Source: Alphaproteobacteria bacterium (GTDB lineage Bacteria > Pseudomonadota > Alphaproteobacteria > RF32 > CAG-239). From it: a stretch of DNA of 38,495 nucleotides. Of the stretch, positions 1 to 7,706 are shown piece after piece. How positions within the stretch are numbered: position 1 is the stretch's first letter; every line of letters begins with the position of its first letter. The stretch lies in the NCBI GenBank assembly GCA_017475525.1, contig JAFVFH010000038.1:1-38495 (forward strand), in the 5' to 3' direction. Position numbers and translations under genes: made by a program. Below the pieces are notes generated by a model. The model worked only from the letters and a program-made list of their open reading frames with translations. It had not been told where the DNA came from and made no database searches.

Positions 1-101
1 TACATATCATTGAAATTTTATCTTAAAAGCATTTAATAAACATCTTTTTATATGATTTTTCCAAATCTTGTCAAAATCAAGAAAAAATAACCAATACCGA
101 C

Positions 102-134
102 AAAAAATCCCCGCGACCGTTTTAGTCAGCGGGG
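102..134 (-). terminator. Intrinsic terminator of the 153-989 gene
   Basis: On the minus strand a CCCCGC/GCGGGG stem (109-114 with 129-134, extended by GAC/GTC) is followed by a run of T. It lies just past the stop codon. The same stem design recurs at 1085-1115 and, degenerated, near 1818-1852. Confidence 0.75.
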
Positions 135-152
135 AAAATTTCTTAAAGCATC

Positions 153-989
153 TCAGACTCTGATATACCTTCCGCCTTCAAAGACGTAAGTCGAGGTAAT
201 ATCATGCACGGAGCCAACGCACAAGGCAGAATGTACAACCACCTTACCTGTGGTTTTGTCGATTTCAAAGGCATTGTTGCTTTGGAGCAGAGAGGCCCCG
301 AGACAGTTGAGGGTCTTGCTGATGTGGTAGAGGACTTGCTCATTGGCTTTTCGGATTTTGAGCAGATGACTGACACGGGTTTGAACCAGCCCTTCAATCT
401 GGCCGAAATAGCGAAATGTCAGCCTCTCTCTATGGGAGCAAACCTCAAAAAGCTCATTAGCACCGGCCCAGAAAATCATGTTTCCGAAAGCTGTTTCAAA
501 CAGCGGCACAAAGTCGATAATTTTGAAACAATCCTTGTCGGCAATCATGGGTAAAGCGCCGGCAATCAAGAGCTTGGACATACCGCCGATATAGGCATAA
601 TCCCACTCAGGGAGCTCACCGTATTCAGTGGCATCTGTCGCCGATCTTGCAAAAACCTTCATCTCGCGAGTGTAAATACCTTCCGTGACGAGGACAAAAT
701 TAAGGTCCCAGAAGTCACGCAGTTCTTTGACAGCCTGAAGAAGTTTTTCTCCGTTTGTGCTCGGAAAATATTGCTTTTGCATTCCGGCAATGTTATCGGG
801 CAATTGAACTTCCTCTCGAGAAATGCGATAAGCACGTGCATTTTTTGCCAACAGGTGCATTTTATCACCTTTTGCAACGTAAATGTTGCAATCAGCATCC
901 TTGAAAACGTTGTCGAAAATGTTTTCAAATTTTTCAGGTACCCCAAGTTTTTTGAGGCTTTCCTGATCAAGAGTATACTTTCTCTCCAT
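153..989 (-). CDS. Hypothetical cytoplasmic protein, 278 aa
   Basis: I do not recognise the family. The protein starts MERKYTLDQESLKKLG and has no signal peptide or clear membrane segment. The middle (about residues 130-195) is hydrophobic and aromatic (GGMSKLLIAGALPMIAD, FGNMIFWAGANELFEV), as in a compact globular fold. The start ATG at 989 lies about 48 bases from a strong promoter, with no obvious Shine-Dalgarno sequence in between. The 5' region is shared with the neighbouring gene at 1122-1721, although the proteins are unrelated in sequence, so the two may be co-regulated. The gene has its own terminator. Coding is supported by length and by the flanking promoter and terminator; function is unknown. 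Confidence 0.7.
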   Translation of the reverse strand: MERKYTLDQESLKKLGVPEKFENIFDNVFKDADCNIYVAKGDKMHLLAKNARAYRISREEVQLPDNIAGMQKQYFPSTNGEKLLQAVKELRDFWDLNFVLVTEGIYTREMKVFARSATDATEYGELPEWDYAYIGGMSKLLIAGALPMIADKDCFKIIDFVPLFETAFGNMIFWAGANELFEVCSHRERLTFRYFGQIEGLVQTRVSHLLKIRKANEQVLYHISKTLNCLGASLLQSNNAFEIDKTTGKVVVHSALCVGSVHDITSTYVFEGGRYIRV

Positions 990-1036
990 AATTATTATAA
1001 ATTTGAGTTAAACATATCTATACCATATTGTAACAA

Positions 1037-1065
1037 TTTATACCCTCCTTACGTCTATTTGTCAA
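1037..1065 (-). promoter_or_regulatory. Sigma70-type promoter of the 153-989 gene
   Basis: Reading the minus strand, -35 TTGACA (1060-1065), a 17-base spacer, and -10 TATAAA (1037-1042). Just downstream is TTGTTACAATATGG, related to the palindromic element at the sister promoter (1769-1797). Confidence 0.75.
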
Positions 1066-1084
1066 GAAAAATAATGAATACTGA

Positions 1085-1115
1085 CAAAAAATCCCCGCAC
1101 TTAGAAAAGGCGGGG
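1085..1115 (-). terminator. Intrinsic terminator of the 1122-1721 gene
   Basis: A CCCCGC (1093-1098) / GCGGGG (1110-1115) stem is followed on the minus strand by a T-run (complement of 1085-1092). It abuts the promoter of the next gene (1037-1065), so terminator and promoter form one compact module. Confidence 0.8.
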
Positions 1116-1121
1116 AAAATT

Positions 1122-1721
1122 TTAAGCAAGAAGCTCGCAGAGGGTTATTTGCGTGCGTACTGAGAAGCCTTGGTTCAAGGCATACATCTTGTTGAGCTCC
1201 ATATCCTTGAGCTCAAGGAGCTTCATCTCCGCATCATCGGACAGGCGATGATGTGTGATATAAAGCTTGATGAGTTCCTTGTCCTTGAGGCCCATGAACT
1301 TGAGCTCAGCCTCAGCATTAAACCGATACTTCGAGATATAGAGCTCGATAAGCTCTTTATTCCCGAGTTCCAGGAATTCGAGATCCTTTCTGAAGAAGGG
1401 GCGCTTCGAGATATAGAGCTGAATCAGCTCAACATCGTTCATTTCTAAGAACTTGACTTTCGCCTCATCCTCAAATCCGCACCTTGAGATATAGTGCCGG
1501 ATCAGTTCCTTGTCCTGAAGCTCAATGAGCTTGATTTCAGCTTCAACTGCAAAGCTAAATACAGAAACGTAAAGCTTTGTCAGTTCCTTATCTCCGCGTT
1601 CAAGGAGCGCTATATCAGCCTCGCCGTGGAGAGGGTATCTGGAGATGTACTCCTTCAGGATTTCTTTGTCAGCGCTTAGGACAAACGCTGCCTCTTTTTT
1701 TGCATTTTTAATTTTTTCCAT
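1122..1721 (-). CDS. Protein of tandem 26-residue helical repeats, 199 aa
   Basis: The protein is almost entirely a tandem array of 26-residue units, about six copies, with consensus D-K-E-L-I-x-L-Y-I-S-x-x-x-F-x-x-E-A-E-x-K-x-L-E-L. Examples are DKELIRHYISRCGFEDEAKV and KELIELYISKYRFNAEAELK. The spacing of Leu, Tyr and Phe suggests two short helices per unit, stacked as an alpha-solenoid. No signal peptide. Start ATG at 1721 follows a good promoter (1769-1797). I do not recognise a named family; a protein-binding role is inference from the architecture. It shares its promoter/terminator module with the upstream-oriented gene at 153-989. Confidence 0.75.
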   Translation of the reverse strand: MEKIKNAKKEAAFVLSADKEILKEYISRYPLHGEADIALLERGDKELTKLYVSVFSFAVEAEIKLIELQDKELIRHYISRCGFEDEAKVKFLEMNDVELIQLYISKRPFFRKDLEFLELGNKELIELYISKYRFNAEAELKFMGLKDKELIKLYITHHRLSDDAEMKLLELKDMELNKMYALNQGFSVRTQITLCELLA

Positions 1722-1768
1722 AACTGTAAATAATTTGGGTTAAACATATCTATACAATATTGTAACAA

Positions 1769-1797
1769 TACATACTCTTCTTTTGTCCGTTTGTCAA
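1769..1797 (-). promoter_or_regulatory. Promoter of the 26-residue-repeat gene, with palindromic element
   Basis: Minus strand: -35 TTGACA (1792-1797), 17-base spacer, -10 TATGTA (1769-1774). Immediately downstream is TTGTTACAATATTGTATAG, containing TTGTTACAA and ACAATATTGT palindromes that could be an operator. The segment from -35 to the start codon is strongly similar to 989-1065. Confidence 0.65.
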
Positions 1798-1817
1798 GAA
1801 AAATAACGAATACCGAC

Positions 1818-1856
1818 AAAAAATCCCTGCAGCCATTTAAGGCGGCAGAAATTTTG
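1818..1856 (-). repeat. Third, orphan copy of the terminator/promoter module
   Basis: This segment resembles 80-134 and 1070-1118 (shared GACAAAAAATCCC box and a hairpin, here CTGC-GCC/GGC-GCAG). As a minus-strand terminator it would end a gene lying to its right, but none exists there now. It looks like the residue of a lost member of the array. The rest of the 1857-2040 gap is AT-rich with no gene visible. Confidence 0.5.
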
Positions 1857-2049
1857 CAAATCTTTTAAATAAATATTTATTTGCTCAACAACTTTGAAAA
1901 CGCGTTCGCAACAAAAAACGGTTGACGAATGCCGTAAATCAAAACAAGCTGTTTTTTATTTGCATAAATCATTTTTTTTAATTTGAATTTTTTCTTTCTT
2001 ATTTTAAAAGGATAGATGAAGATTAAATTTAATTTTAGGAGAAAATTTT

Positions 2050-2370
2050 ATGAAAAAAGTTTTATATGCTGTTGCATTTGTTCTCACATTTTCAGCTTTC
2101 AATGCCAATGCGGTTGACTTGGTCTCAAAAGCTGAGCAGGCACAGGCAAAAATTGATGCTGTTGAAGCTAAAAAAGCAGAAGTTTCGGCTCGTGTAGAGG
2201 CTAAAAAAGCAGAGGTGAAAGAAAACATTGAAACAAAAAAAGCAGAAGCAGAGGCGCGCCGTGCCGAGCGTGAAAAAGTTCGTGCAGAAAAGAAGGCTGC
2301 GCGCGAAGCGAAAGCAAGCCGTGTTAAATCAGACATTGAAACATTGAAAAAAGATTTAATCGCGGAATAG
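2050..2370 (+). CDS. Small secreted coiled-coil protein, 106 aa
   Basis: Residues 1-21 form a typical signal peptide (MKKVLYAVAFVLTF... ending FNANA before VDLV). The mature part is a highly charged Ala/Glu/Lys/Arg-rich helix with repeated EAKKAEV and EARRAER units, predicting one long periplasmic coiled coil. The Shine-Dalgarno GGAG precedes the ATG by a suitable gap. A bidirectional terminator follows. I do not assign a function; the shape recalls Lpp-like or OmpH-like structural periplasmic proteins, but no lipobox Cys is present. Confidence 0.8.
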   Translation: MKKVLYAVAFVLTFSAFNANAVDLVSKAEQAQAKIDAVEAKKAEVSARVEAKKAEVKENIETKKAEAEARRAEREKVRAEKKAAREAKASRVKSDIETLKKDLIAE

Positions 2371-2389
2371 TGTTTCAAAAATACAAAAG

Positions 2390-2414
2390 CGCCATCTGAA
2401 TAGATGGCGTTTTT
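2390..2414 (+). terminator. Intrinsic terminator, probably bidirectional
   Basis: CGCCATCT (2390-2397) pairs with AGATGGCG (2402-2409), followed by TTTTT. The opposite strand has CTTTTG after the stem, so it may also end the convergent gene at 2442-3473. Confidence 0.85.
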
Positions 2415-2441
2415 AAGATTAAAAAACGAATTTTGTTCCGA

Positions 2442-3473
2442 TTAAAGCTTTCTCCCTCCGCCGAAACTGTAAGAAACACCGAAGTTAACGGTCGGGGTTG
2501 AGGTAAATTCTGGCGCTTTGTTTTGTGTCGGCGTGATGTTTTCAACAGCCACAAATCCTTGAACACCATTTTTACCTGCCGCGACTTGCACCGAATATGT
2601 TTCACCTGTTTTTATGCCTTGCAAAACATACGTCATACCGCTGTTGAGCGATGTATATGCCCCGCGGACATAGGCGTTCAAAACTTTGCTGTCAAAGTCA
2701 TAATTACCGCCGGCAGCAACACCGAAATTATCTTTCTTAAGAGAAGCTGACGCAAAAGCTTTGTGCGTGTTTTGCCCCAAGCGTGTTGCGGCCGAGAGTG
2801 AAACCTTAAAGCCGTCTTTTTCAAAACTTTCAACAACTTTGGCATAAAAAGCTCTGACTTCAGGATCTTTCAGGTTTGGAAGGAAATAAAACCCGTCATT
2901 TAATTTATTGCTGAAACCCAAAATGACCTCATGACCTTTGTGCTTTGCTGTCAGAAGCAAGCCTTGTTGCCCGTCACCGAATACACCTATGCCTTTCGAA
3001 TCCGTATAGTAATCAACTGTACCAACGCCGTTAAAAAACACATTCGGCGCTTCCATCGGTCCTCTTCCTGCTTTAATGGATAATTGTGTGTCATTGCCAA
3101 AATGTTTACCGACTTCAATCAAAAATTTATTATTGATGGCGGTCCAATCATTATTTGAAAAAATGACAAGTTCACCCGCTGTCATGTTTGCATAAAAACC
3201 ATTTTTTTCAATGCCGGCACTGACGGTCGGGAAAAAATCATTGTAAAAAGTCGCCTTATCTTTTTGTATTTCAAGCGCTGAAATGTTTGAAAAGCCGACA
3301 TTAAGTTCCGTTTTAACGCCTTCTTTGTCGTCTTTTTGCTCTTTTTCTTTTGTTTGTGCTTGAGCGCCGGCACAAACGGCCATCAAAGTTGCCGTTGTCA
3401 AAACAAATTCTTTGACTTTTGCATGAATTCTTGAATTTTTGATTCTGTCCTTAAGTGTTTTGCTGTTCGCCAT
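2442..3473 (-). CDS. Outer-membrane beta-barrel-like protein, 343 aa
   Basis: I chose the ATG at 3473 (MANSKTLKDR) over the more upstream start at 3527 because AAGAAAGGG sits just before it. A long basic N-region is followed by a hydrophobic stretch (FVLTTATLMAVCAGAQAQ), a signal peptide cleaved near residue 40. The mature part alternates short beta-like strands with Gly/Asn/Asp turns (GVAAGGNYDFDSKVLNAYVRG) and ends TVNFGVSYSFGGGRKL, consistent with a barrel whose last strand is aromatic. Role as a porin or adhesin is inference. It faces the coiled-coil gene across a shared terminator. Confidence 0.75.
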   Translation of the reverse strand: MANSKTLKDRIKNSRIHAKVKEFVLTTATLMAVCAGAQAQTKEKEQKDDKEGVKTELNVGFSNISALEIQKDKATFYNDFFPTVSAGIEKNGFYANMTAGELVIFSNNDWTAINNKFLIEVGKHFGNDTQLSIKAGRGPMEAPNVFFNGVGTVDYYTDSKGIGVFGDGQQGLLLTAKHKGHEVILGFSNKLNDGFYFLPNLKDPEVRAFYAKVVESFEKDGFKVSLSAATRLGQNTHKAFASASLKKDNFGVAAGGNYDFDSKVLNAYVRGAYTSLNSGMTYVLQGIKTGETYSVQVAAGKNGVQGFVAVENITPTQNKAPEFTSTPTVNFGVSYSFGGGRKL

Positions 3474-3833
3474 TATTTTACCCTTTCTTAAAAAAGTTGA
3501 TTTTGTCATTTGTCTAAAGTGTAACATAAACCAACGTTTAAATTGAGCCTATACTTCGGAAAAAGCTAACTTTTTAAGTGTTTGATTTTGTGTGATAAAA
3601 ATTTTTAGAAAAATCGAAAAAAAGTGGTTGATTTAAACGTTCCTTTAAATTGAACACATTAAATCTGCTTAAATGCTTGATTTTATTGAAAACTTACGGC
3701 AATCGGTTCGTCAAATTTCTTTTTTTAAAACAGATACCCCCCAATAAATCGGGGGCTATCTATTGAGCGTCATATACATTTTTGAACCGAATTGTTCTTT
3801 CCATCCTTTTTCGCAAGATGAAAATGATAATTT
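3474..3833. other. Non-coding gap with one stem-loop
   Basis: No supported ORF. It holds the upstream region of the 2442-3473 gene, including two similar boxes (AACGTTTAAATTGAG near 3533-3547 and AACGTTCCTTTAAATTGAAC near 3638-3657). A strong stem-loop lies at 3732-3761 (AGATA-CCCCC / GGGGG-C-TATCT). Its position fits a terminator for the acid phosphatase gene only loosely. Confidence 0.5.
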
Positions 3834-4559
3834 CTAGTCTTTTACAGCTGATTTTTTGAAGACATATTCTTTCTTTGCTTTGTCAAGCTGGTTCAAAAAT
3901 TCATCATTTGCGTGCAATCTGTTGACAAGTGCGGATGTGATGATTCGTGCTGCATCGACGTCGCTTTGATAATGAAAACCGACAATCACTCTGCTTTGCC
4001 CATATTCAAACCCTCTTTTTAAAATAGCGTTTTGATGTTCGGGATTGATTTCCGCAAGCACCAATGCAATGGCCCAGCCCATTGTTGTGTGTCCGGAAGG
4101 ATAAGATGAGTTTTTTTTCAGCTTTTCCTCATCTTCCGGCACAGGGGTCGGTTCATTAAATTGTATAAAAGGTCTTGTTCTCATAATCTGGCTTTTTGAT
4201 TTTTTGTTGCATAAATAAGTTGTCTCCAGCAATCTGCTGATCATCAGCATTATTTCAGGCGTGTTATCTTCAGAAATAACCATTCCGAAAGGCTCTGAAT
4301 AAATTTCAGCAAAATATTGAGGTGTGTGAACGGCGTCATTTTTAGCCGTTTGTCCGCGCTCTGTGTTTCGCATTGTCTTACCCCATTGATACAAGCGCCA
4401 GTCGTTATAAAAAGCCGCATCGGTCGGCTCAGGTGGCAGTGGCAAAAATTCAGCACCTGCCGGAATTTCATCTTCGCTTAAAAATGAGGAAAATTCTGCC
4501 TGAGAGTTTTTTCCGATAAAAATTGAAAAGATAAATAAAAAAGCAATAATTTTTTTCAT
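3834..4559 (-). CDS. Class A nonspecific acid phosphatase, PAP2 superfamily
   Basis: Start is the ATG at 4559 (MKKIIAFLFIFSIFIG), preceded by GGAGAA; the longer frame upstream is not needed. Residues 1-21 are a signal peptide, so the enzyme should be periplasmic. The three PAP2 signature blocks are present in order: K-S-Q-I-M-R-T-R-P (K-x6-RP), S-Y-P-S-G-H-T, and S-R-V-I-V-G-F-H-Y-Q-S-D (SR-x5-H-x3-D). The 241-aa length fits PhoN/PhoC-type enzymes, which release phosphate from organic phosphomonoesters. The actual substrate cannot be told. Confidence 0.92.
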   Translation of the reverse strand: MKKIIAFLFIFSIFIGKNSQAEFSSFLSEDEIPAGAEFLPLPPEPTDAAFYNDWRLYQWGKTMRNTERGQTAKNDAVHTPQYFAEIYSEPFGMVISEDNTPEIMLMISRLLETTYLCNKKSKSQIMRTRPFIQFNEPTPVPEDEEKLKKNSSYPSGHTTMGWAIALVLAEINPEHQNAILKRGFEYGQSRVIVGFHYQSDVDAARIITSALVNRLHANDEFLNQLDKAKKEYVFKKSAVKD

Positions 4560-4639
4560 CAATGTTCTCCAAAGTTCAAAATTTTTATAAAAATGGCATA
4601 TCAGTCCAATAAAGTCAAGAAAATGTCTGAATGGTATAC

Positions 4640-4860
4640 ACACAAAAAAACCGCCATAAAGGCGGCCTTTGTGTCTTGACCCTTTTGACTGGACTGACTT
4701 CGTTTCACTCCGTCGCCCCTGCGCTCATCGCCTTAACGGCGACCGCGATACTCTCGTCTCGCTTTCGCTTGTGGTCAAACCAGCTCCTCGCCGGTTCGAG
4801 CCCCATGCTATCGCATTCAAGACACAAAAAAACCGCCATAAAGGCGGTCTTTGTGTCTTG
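4640..4860. repeat. Direct repeat of the tRNA-Pro terminator (two copies)
   Basis: A 39-bp segment at 4640-4678 recurs at 4822-4860 with one difference, and the bases just after it keep a TGACTGGACT core matching the 3' part of the tRNA gene. The roughly 140 bp between is more GC-rich than its surroundings and carries no convincing ORF or second tRNA. It looks like a partial duplication of the tRNA 3' end plus terminator, possibly a scar of an integration event. Confidence 0.6.
4825..4847 (-). terminator. Terminator of tRNA-Pro
   Basis: CCGCC (4833-4837) pairs with GGCGG (4843-4847). On the minus strand a T7 run follows. A duplicate lies at 4643-4665. Confidence 0.8.
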
Positions 4861-4935
4861 GTCGGATTGACTGGACTCGAACCAGCGACCTCTTCGACCC
4901 GAACGAAGCGTTCTACCAGGCTGAACTACAATCCG
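4859..4935 (-). tRNA. tRNA-Pro (anticodon CGG)
   Basis: 77 bases folding as a cloverleaf: acceptor CGGATTG/CAATCCG, D stem GTTC/GAAC, anticodon stem CTTCG/CGAAG with loop TTCGGGT (anticodon CGG), T stem GCTGG/CCAGT with loop TTCGAGT, discriminator A, and encoded CCA. The C1-G72 pair is typical of bacterial tRNA-Pro. Confidence 0.93.
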
Positions 4936-5070
4936 AATTCAAAAAGTGTTCATACTCATACACCATAATTTTTTTATTCGCAAGTCTTTTTTTCTCATTT
5001 TATCAAAAAAATGGTGGCATCTCTTCTTTTTTGCGCTATACTCTCAAAAATTGATGAAAGGATATATCAG

Positions 5071-5904
5071 ATGCTTCATATCGGCGCACATCTCTCTTCT
5101 TCCAAAGGTTTTACGGGCATCGCATCAGATGCTCTTAAAATCAAAGCAGATACATTTCAGTTCTTTACGCGAAATCCCCAAGGCTTTAAGGCTAAAGATA
5201 TTGACCCATCAGATGTTCAAAGCTTTCTGAAAATTTCCCGAGAACATCATTTTCAAAAGTTTGTTGCCCACGCCCCATACACCTTAAATCCATGTTCCGA
5301 TAAAATTGAGACGCGTGAATTTGCCGAAATGGTTTTTCAAGATGACTTAAAGCGTATGGAATATGTGCCCGAAAATTACTATAATTTCCACCCCGGCTCT
5401 CATGTCGGGCAGGGGATTGAAGTCGGTATTGAAATGATTGCGGTTCTCTTAAACAAGATTTTAAGCTCTCATCAATCAACCATTGTGCTTTTAGAAACAA
5501 TGTCCGGTAAGGGCTCGGAGGTTGGCTCTATGTTTGAAGAACTCCGCTTAATCATTGACCGAATCGAGCTCAAAGATAAAATTGGCGTTTGCTTAGACAC
5601 CTGTCATGTTTATTCGGCAGGCTATGATATTGTGAACAATTTGGAAGGTGTTTTAGAAGAGTTTGACCACATCATCGGCTTAAATCGCCTTAAAGCCGTT
5701 CACTTAAACGATAGCAAAATGCCTTTTGCTTCTCACAAAGATAGACACGAGCAAATTGGCAAAGGCACCATCGGAGCTGAGGCAATTGTCCGTTTCATTA
5801 ATCATGAAAAATTAAAACACCTGCCGTTTGTTCTTGAAACCCCGAATGATCTTGATGGCTGGGCAAAAGAAATCGCTTTTTTAAGACAAAACTTTAATGA
5901 ATAA
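5071..5904 (+). CDS. nfo: Deoxyribonuclease IV (AP endonuclease IV)
   Basis: Cuts DNA 5' to abasic sites in base-excision repair; a TIM-barrel enzyme with three zinc ions. I chose the ATG at 5071 ([13 protein letters not shown]) with GAAAGGA upstream; the upstream extension lacks family similarity. Hallmarks: [11 protein letters not shown] at the N-terminus, [27 protein letters not shown] (metal-binding Glu), [32 protein letters not shown] and the terminal ETPND. The length of 277 aa is normal. It stands alone, followed by a glycosyltransferase on the same strand. Confidence 0.96.
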   Translation: MLHIGAHLSSSKGFTGIASDALKIKADTFQFFTRNPQGFKAKDIDPSDVQSFLKISREHHFQKFVAHAPYTLNPCSDKIETREFAEMVFQDDLKRMEYVPENYYNFHPGSHVGQGIEVGIEMIAVLLNKILSSHQSTIVLLETMSGKGSEVGSMFEELRLIIDRIELKDKIGVCLDTCHVYSAGYDIVNNLEGVLEEFDHIIGLNRLKAVHLNDSKMPFASHKDRHEQIGKGTIGAEAIVRFINHEKLKHLPFVLETPNDLDGWAKEIAFLRQNFNE

Positions 5905-5962
5905 GCTTGCTTTTTTCTGCCAATGCTTTAATATCAAAGAAAATATTTGAGCGAGGTCTTTT

Positions 5963-6904
5963 ATGTCTGTTATTTCCGTCATCATTCCTGTTTACAACGC
6001 CGAAAAATATTTGAATCGTTGCTTAGAATCTGTTCTCAAACAAACTTTTCATGATTTTGAGGTTATTTGCGTTGATGACGGTTCAAAGGATAATAGCTTA
6101 AAAATCTTAAAACAAATCGCCAAACAAGATGATCGTGTCAGTGTTATTTCTCAAAAAAACGGCGGGGCGGCTGCGGCGCGCAATCGCGGTTTACAAAATG
6201 CAAAAGGACAATGGTTTTGTTTTGTTGATGCCGATGATGCCGTTCATCCGATGTTTTTGGACATTTGTCTTCACTTTGCCTCTTTGTATAAAACAGATCT
6301 TGTTTGCTTTCGCTTTTCTCGTTCTGATGGCGGGGATTATCCGACAGGCTATATCAATGCCGATAAAATTCGTTTTAAGCTGACGGATTATCCATTAAAA
6401 TCAGCCATGTCTAAAGGAAATTTTCGTATTCCGTTTAGTGTGTGCACCAAATTCTATAAAAAGAGTTTATTTGAAAATATCCGCTTTATTGAGGGTAATA
6501 TGTATGAAGATTGCGCGCATACGTATGCGGTCTTAAAAAAACACCATCGAACAATCATTTTAGATCAAAAGCTTTATTTTTACACACGCAATATGGATTC
6601 TGTTTCAAACACGAAGATGACAACAAAACAGCTTGAACATTATCATGCGTTAATGCTCTATCTTGACAATCTTTATGCCGATACACCTTCCAAAGACTAT
6701 AAAATTATTTTCCGTGAGCTGTATCCGCGTTTGATTCGCAATCAATATAAGTGTTGTCGCAAAGCGTCTGTTGATATTCAAAATGAGATGTTTAAGCTTT
6801 TTTGTGCATATTTAAGAGAATATCGTCTCAAAAAAATGATGCGTGCTTCGGGTATCGGTCTTATCAAATATATGAGATACTTGTGGCTGATGAAAAAGTA
6901 TTAA
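5963..6904 (+). CDS. Family 2 glycosyltransferase
   Basis: The N-terminal GT-A fold is clear: SVIIPVYNAEKYLNRCLESV at residue 4 on, VDDGSKDNS (nucleotide-binding), NGGAAAARNRGL and FVDADDAV (the DxD-like metal site). The C-terminal third is basic and may contact a membrane or acceptor (REYRLKKMMRASGIG). It likely transfers a sugar from a nucleotide donor onto a surface polysaccharide; donor and acceptor cannot be deduced. The start ATG has a GAGG site. No other polysaccharide gene lies nearby. Confidence 0.92.
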   Translation: MSVISVIIPVYNAEKYLNRCLESVLKQTFHDFEVICVDDGSKDNSLKILKQIAKQDDRVSVISQKNGGAAAARNRGLQNAKGQWFCFVDADDAVHPMFLDICLHFASLYKTDLVCFRFSRSDGGDYPTGYINADKIRFKLTDYPLKSAMSKGNFRIPFSVCTKFYKKSLFENIRFIEGNMYEDCAHTYAVLKKHHRTIILDQKLYFYTRNMDSVSNTKMTTKQLEHYHALMLYLDNLYADTPSKDYKIIFRELYPRLIRNQYKCCRKASVDIQNEMFKLFCAYLREYRLKKMMRASGIGLIKYMRYLWLMKKY

Positions 6905-6910
6905 TTCTGC

Positions 6911-7591
6911 TTAAAGAGCGCTCAAAATCTTTTGCCCGAATTCGAGAGTATATGTATTGTTTTTGTCTGACGCCAAAGCTCTGTTGAAAAGGGCAAGAGC
7001 TTGCTCTCTTATCTCGGGTCTGGATTTGATGAGTGCTTGCATCACACGATAAATCCACATTACGGATTCGTGGTTGTTGTTGCATTCACTTAAAGCAAAA
7101 TAAAAAACATCAAACACATTGTTCGTAAATTCCGGTTGTTCGACAGCAATTGCCTGTAACAGTCGGTAGCTTTGCGAAAGAGAATACGAATCGCTTTTGT
7201 CTGATTTCAAAGTTTTTTTGAAAATCTCAAAAATTTGCTCGGCATATTGCGGGCGTGTTTTGAGAAGTCCGCGCAAAACTTCGGCTGCGGATAAAACGCT
7301 TACATAGGTGTTTTGAGATGATGTCAGAGCTTCCTTAAAGGTTTCAAAAGTCTCATCTATGAAATCCGGATCATCTTCAATCAGCTCTCCCAAATGTTTA
7401 TAAGCCGTCACCAGTGATTGTTCGGTGTTTTTGTCTGATTTCAAAATGGCAGAAAGAGTTCTTAACACATCTGTCATCAAATCAGAGTGGTTTACACCGA
7501 CTTCGCCGACTTTTTCATAAATCCAAGAATAAACATCTTTGTCTTTTTTGATGATGTTGCGAACAAGTGTTGTATAATCTTTATTTGCCAT
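6911..7591 (-). CDS. HEAT-like alpha-solenoid protein with 39-residue repeats, 226 aa
   Basis: The protein consists of about five tandem 39-residue units with pattern (E/D)xFKxALxSxxNxxxSxxxAYRxLxxLxxxxPEFxxxxF; for instance EIFKKTLKSDKSDSYSLSQS and the matching ETFKEALTSSQNTYVSVLSA. Each unit should form a helical pair. No signal peptide, so probably cytoplasmic. The ATG at 7591 has a near-perfect promoter upstream. I do not recognise a named family. It is a different repeat class from the 26-residue repeats at 1122-1721, but similar in logic (small solenoid with its own promoter). Confidence 0.8.
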   Translation of the reverse strand: MANKDYTTLVRNIIKKDKDVYSWIYEKVGEVGVNHSDLMTDVLRTLSAILKSDKNTEQSLVTAYKHLGELIEDDPDFIDETFETFKEALTSSQNTYVSVLSAAEVLRGLLKTRPQYAEQIFEIFKKTLKSDKSDSYSLSQSYRLLQAIAVEQPEFTNNVFDVFYFALSECNNNHESVMWIYRVMQALIKSRPEIREQALALFNRALASDKNNTYTLEFGQKILSAL

Positions 7592-7610
7592 AATTACTCT
7601 CCCAAATTAT

Positions 7611-7639
7611 ATTATATATCTTTTCCCTTCATTCGTCAA
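7611..7639 (-). promoter_or_regulatory. Promoter of the 39-residue-repeat gene
   Basis: Minus strand: -35 TTGACG (7634-7639), 17-base spacer, -10 TATAAT (7611-7616), about 20 bases from the ATG. Confidence 0.8.
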
Positions 7640-7706
7640 GATAAATACAAGCAAATCTTGTCATTTCTATGGTAAAACTTGCTGGGGATGAAGCATGTTG
7701 AATTTA

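Noticed and set aside
204-554. 116-residue plus-strand frame
   Set aside because: Shadow of the 153-989 gene; no ribosome-binding site and untypical composition.
4740-4815. Second tRNA between the duplicated terminators
   Set aside because: A GGTTCGAGCCCC stretch looks like a T arm, but its stem does not pair and no cloverleaf can be formed.
4640-4860. Integrated phage or island with att sites at tRNA-Pro
   Set aside because: No integrase or phage gene in the window; only the duplicated tRNA end remains, so at most a scar is claimed.
4631-5054. Overlapping plus-strand frames across tRNA-Pro
   Set aside because: They translate a duplicated terminator and a tRNA gene; repeated peptide KNRHKGGLCV comes from the DNA repeat.
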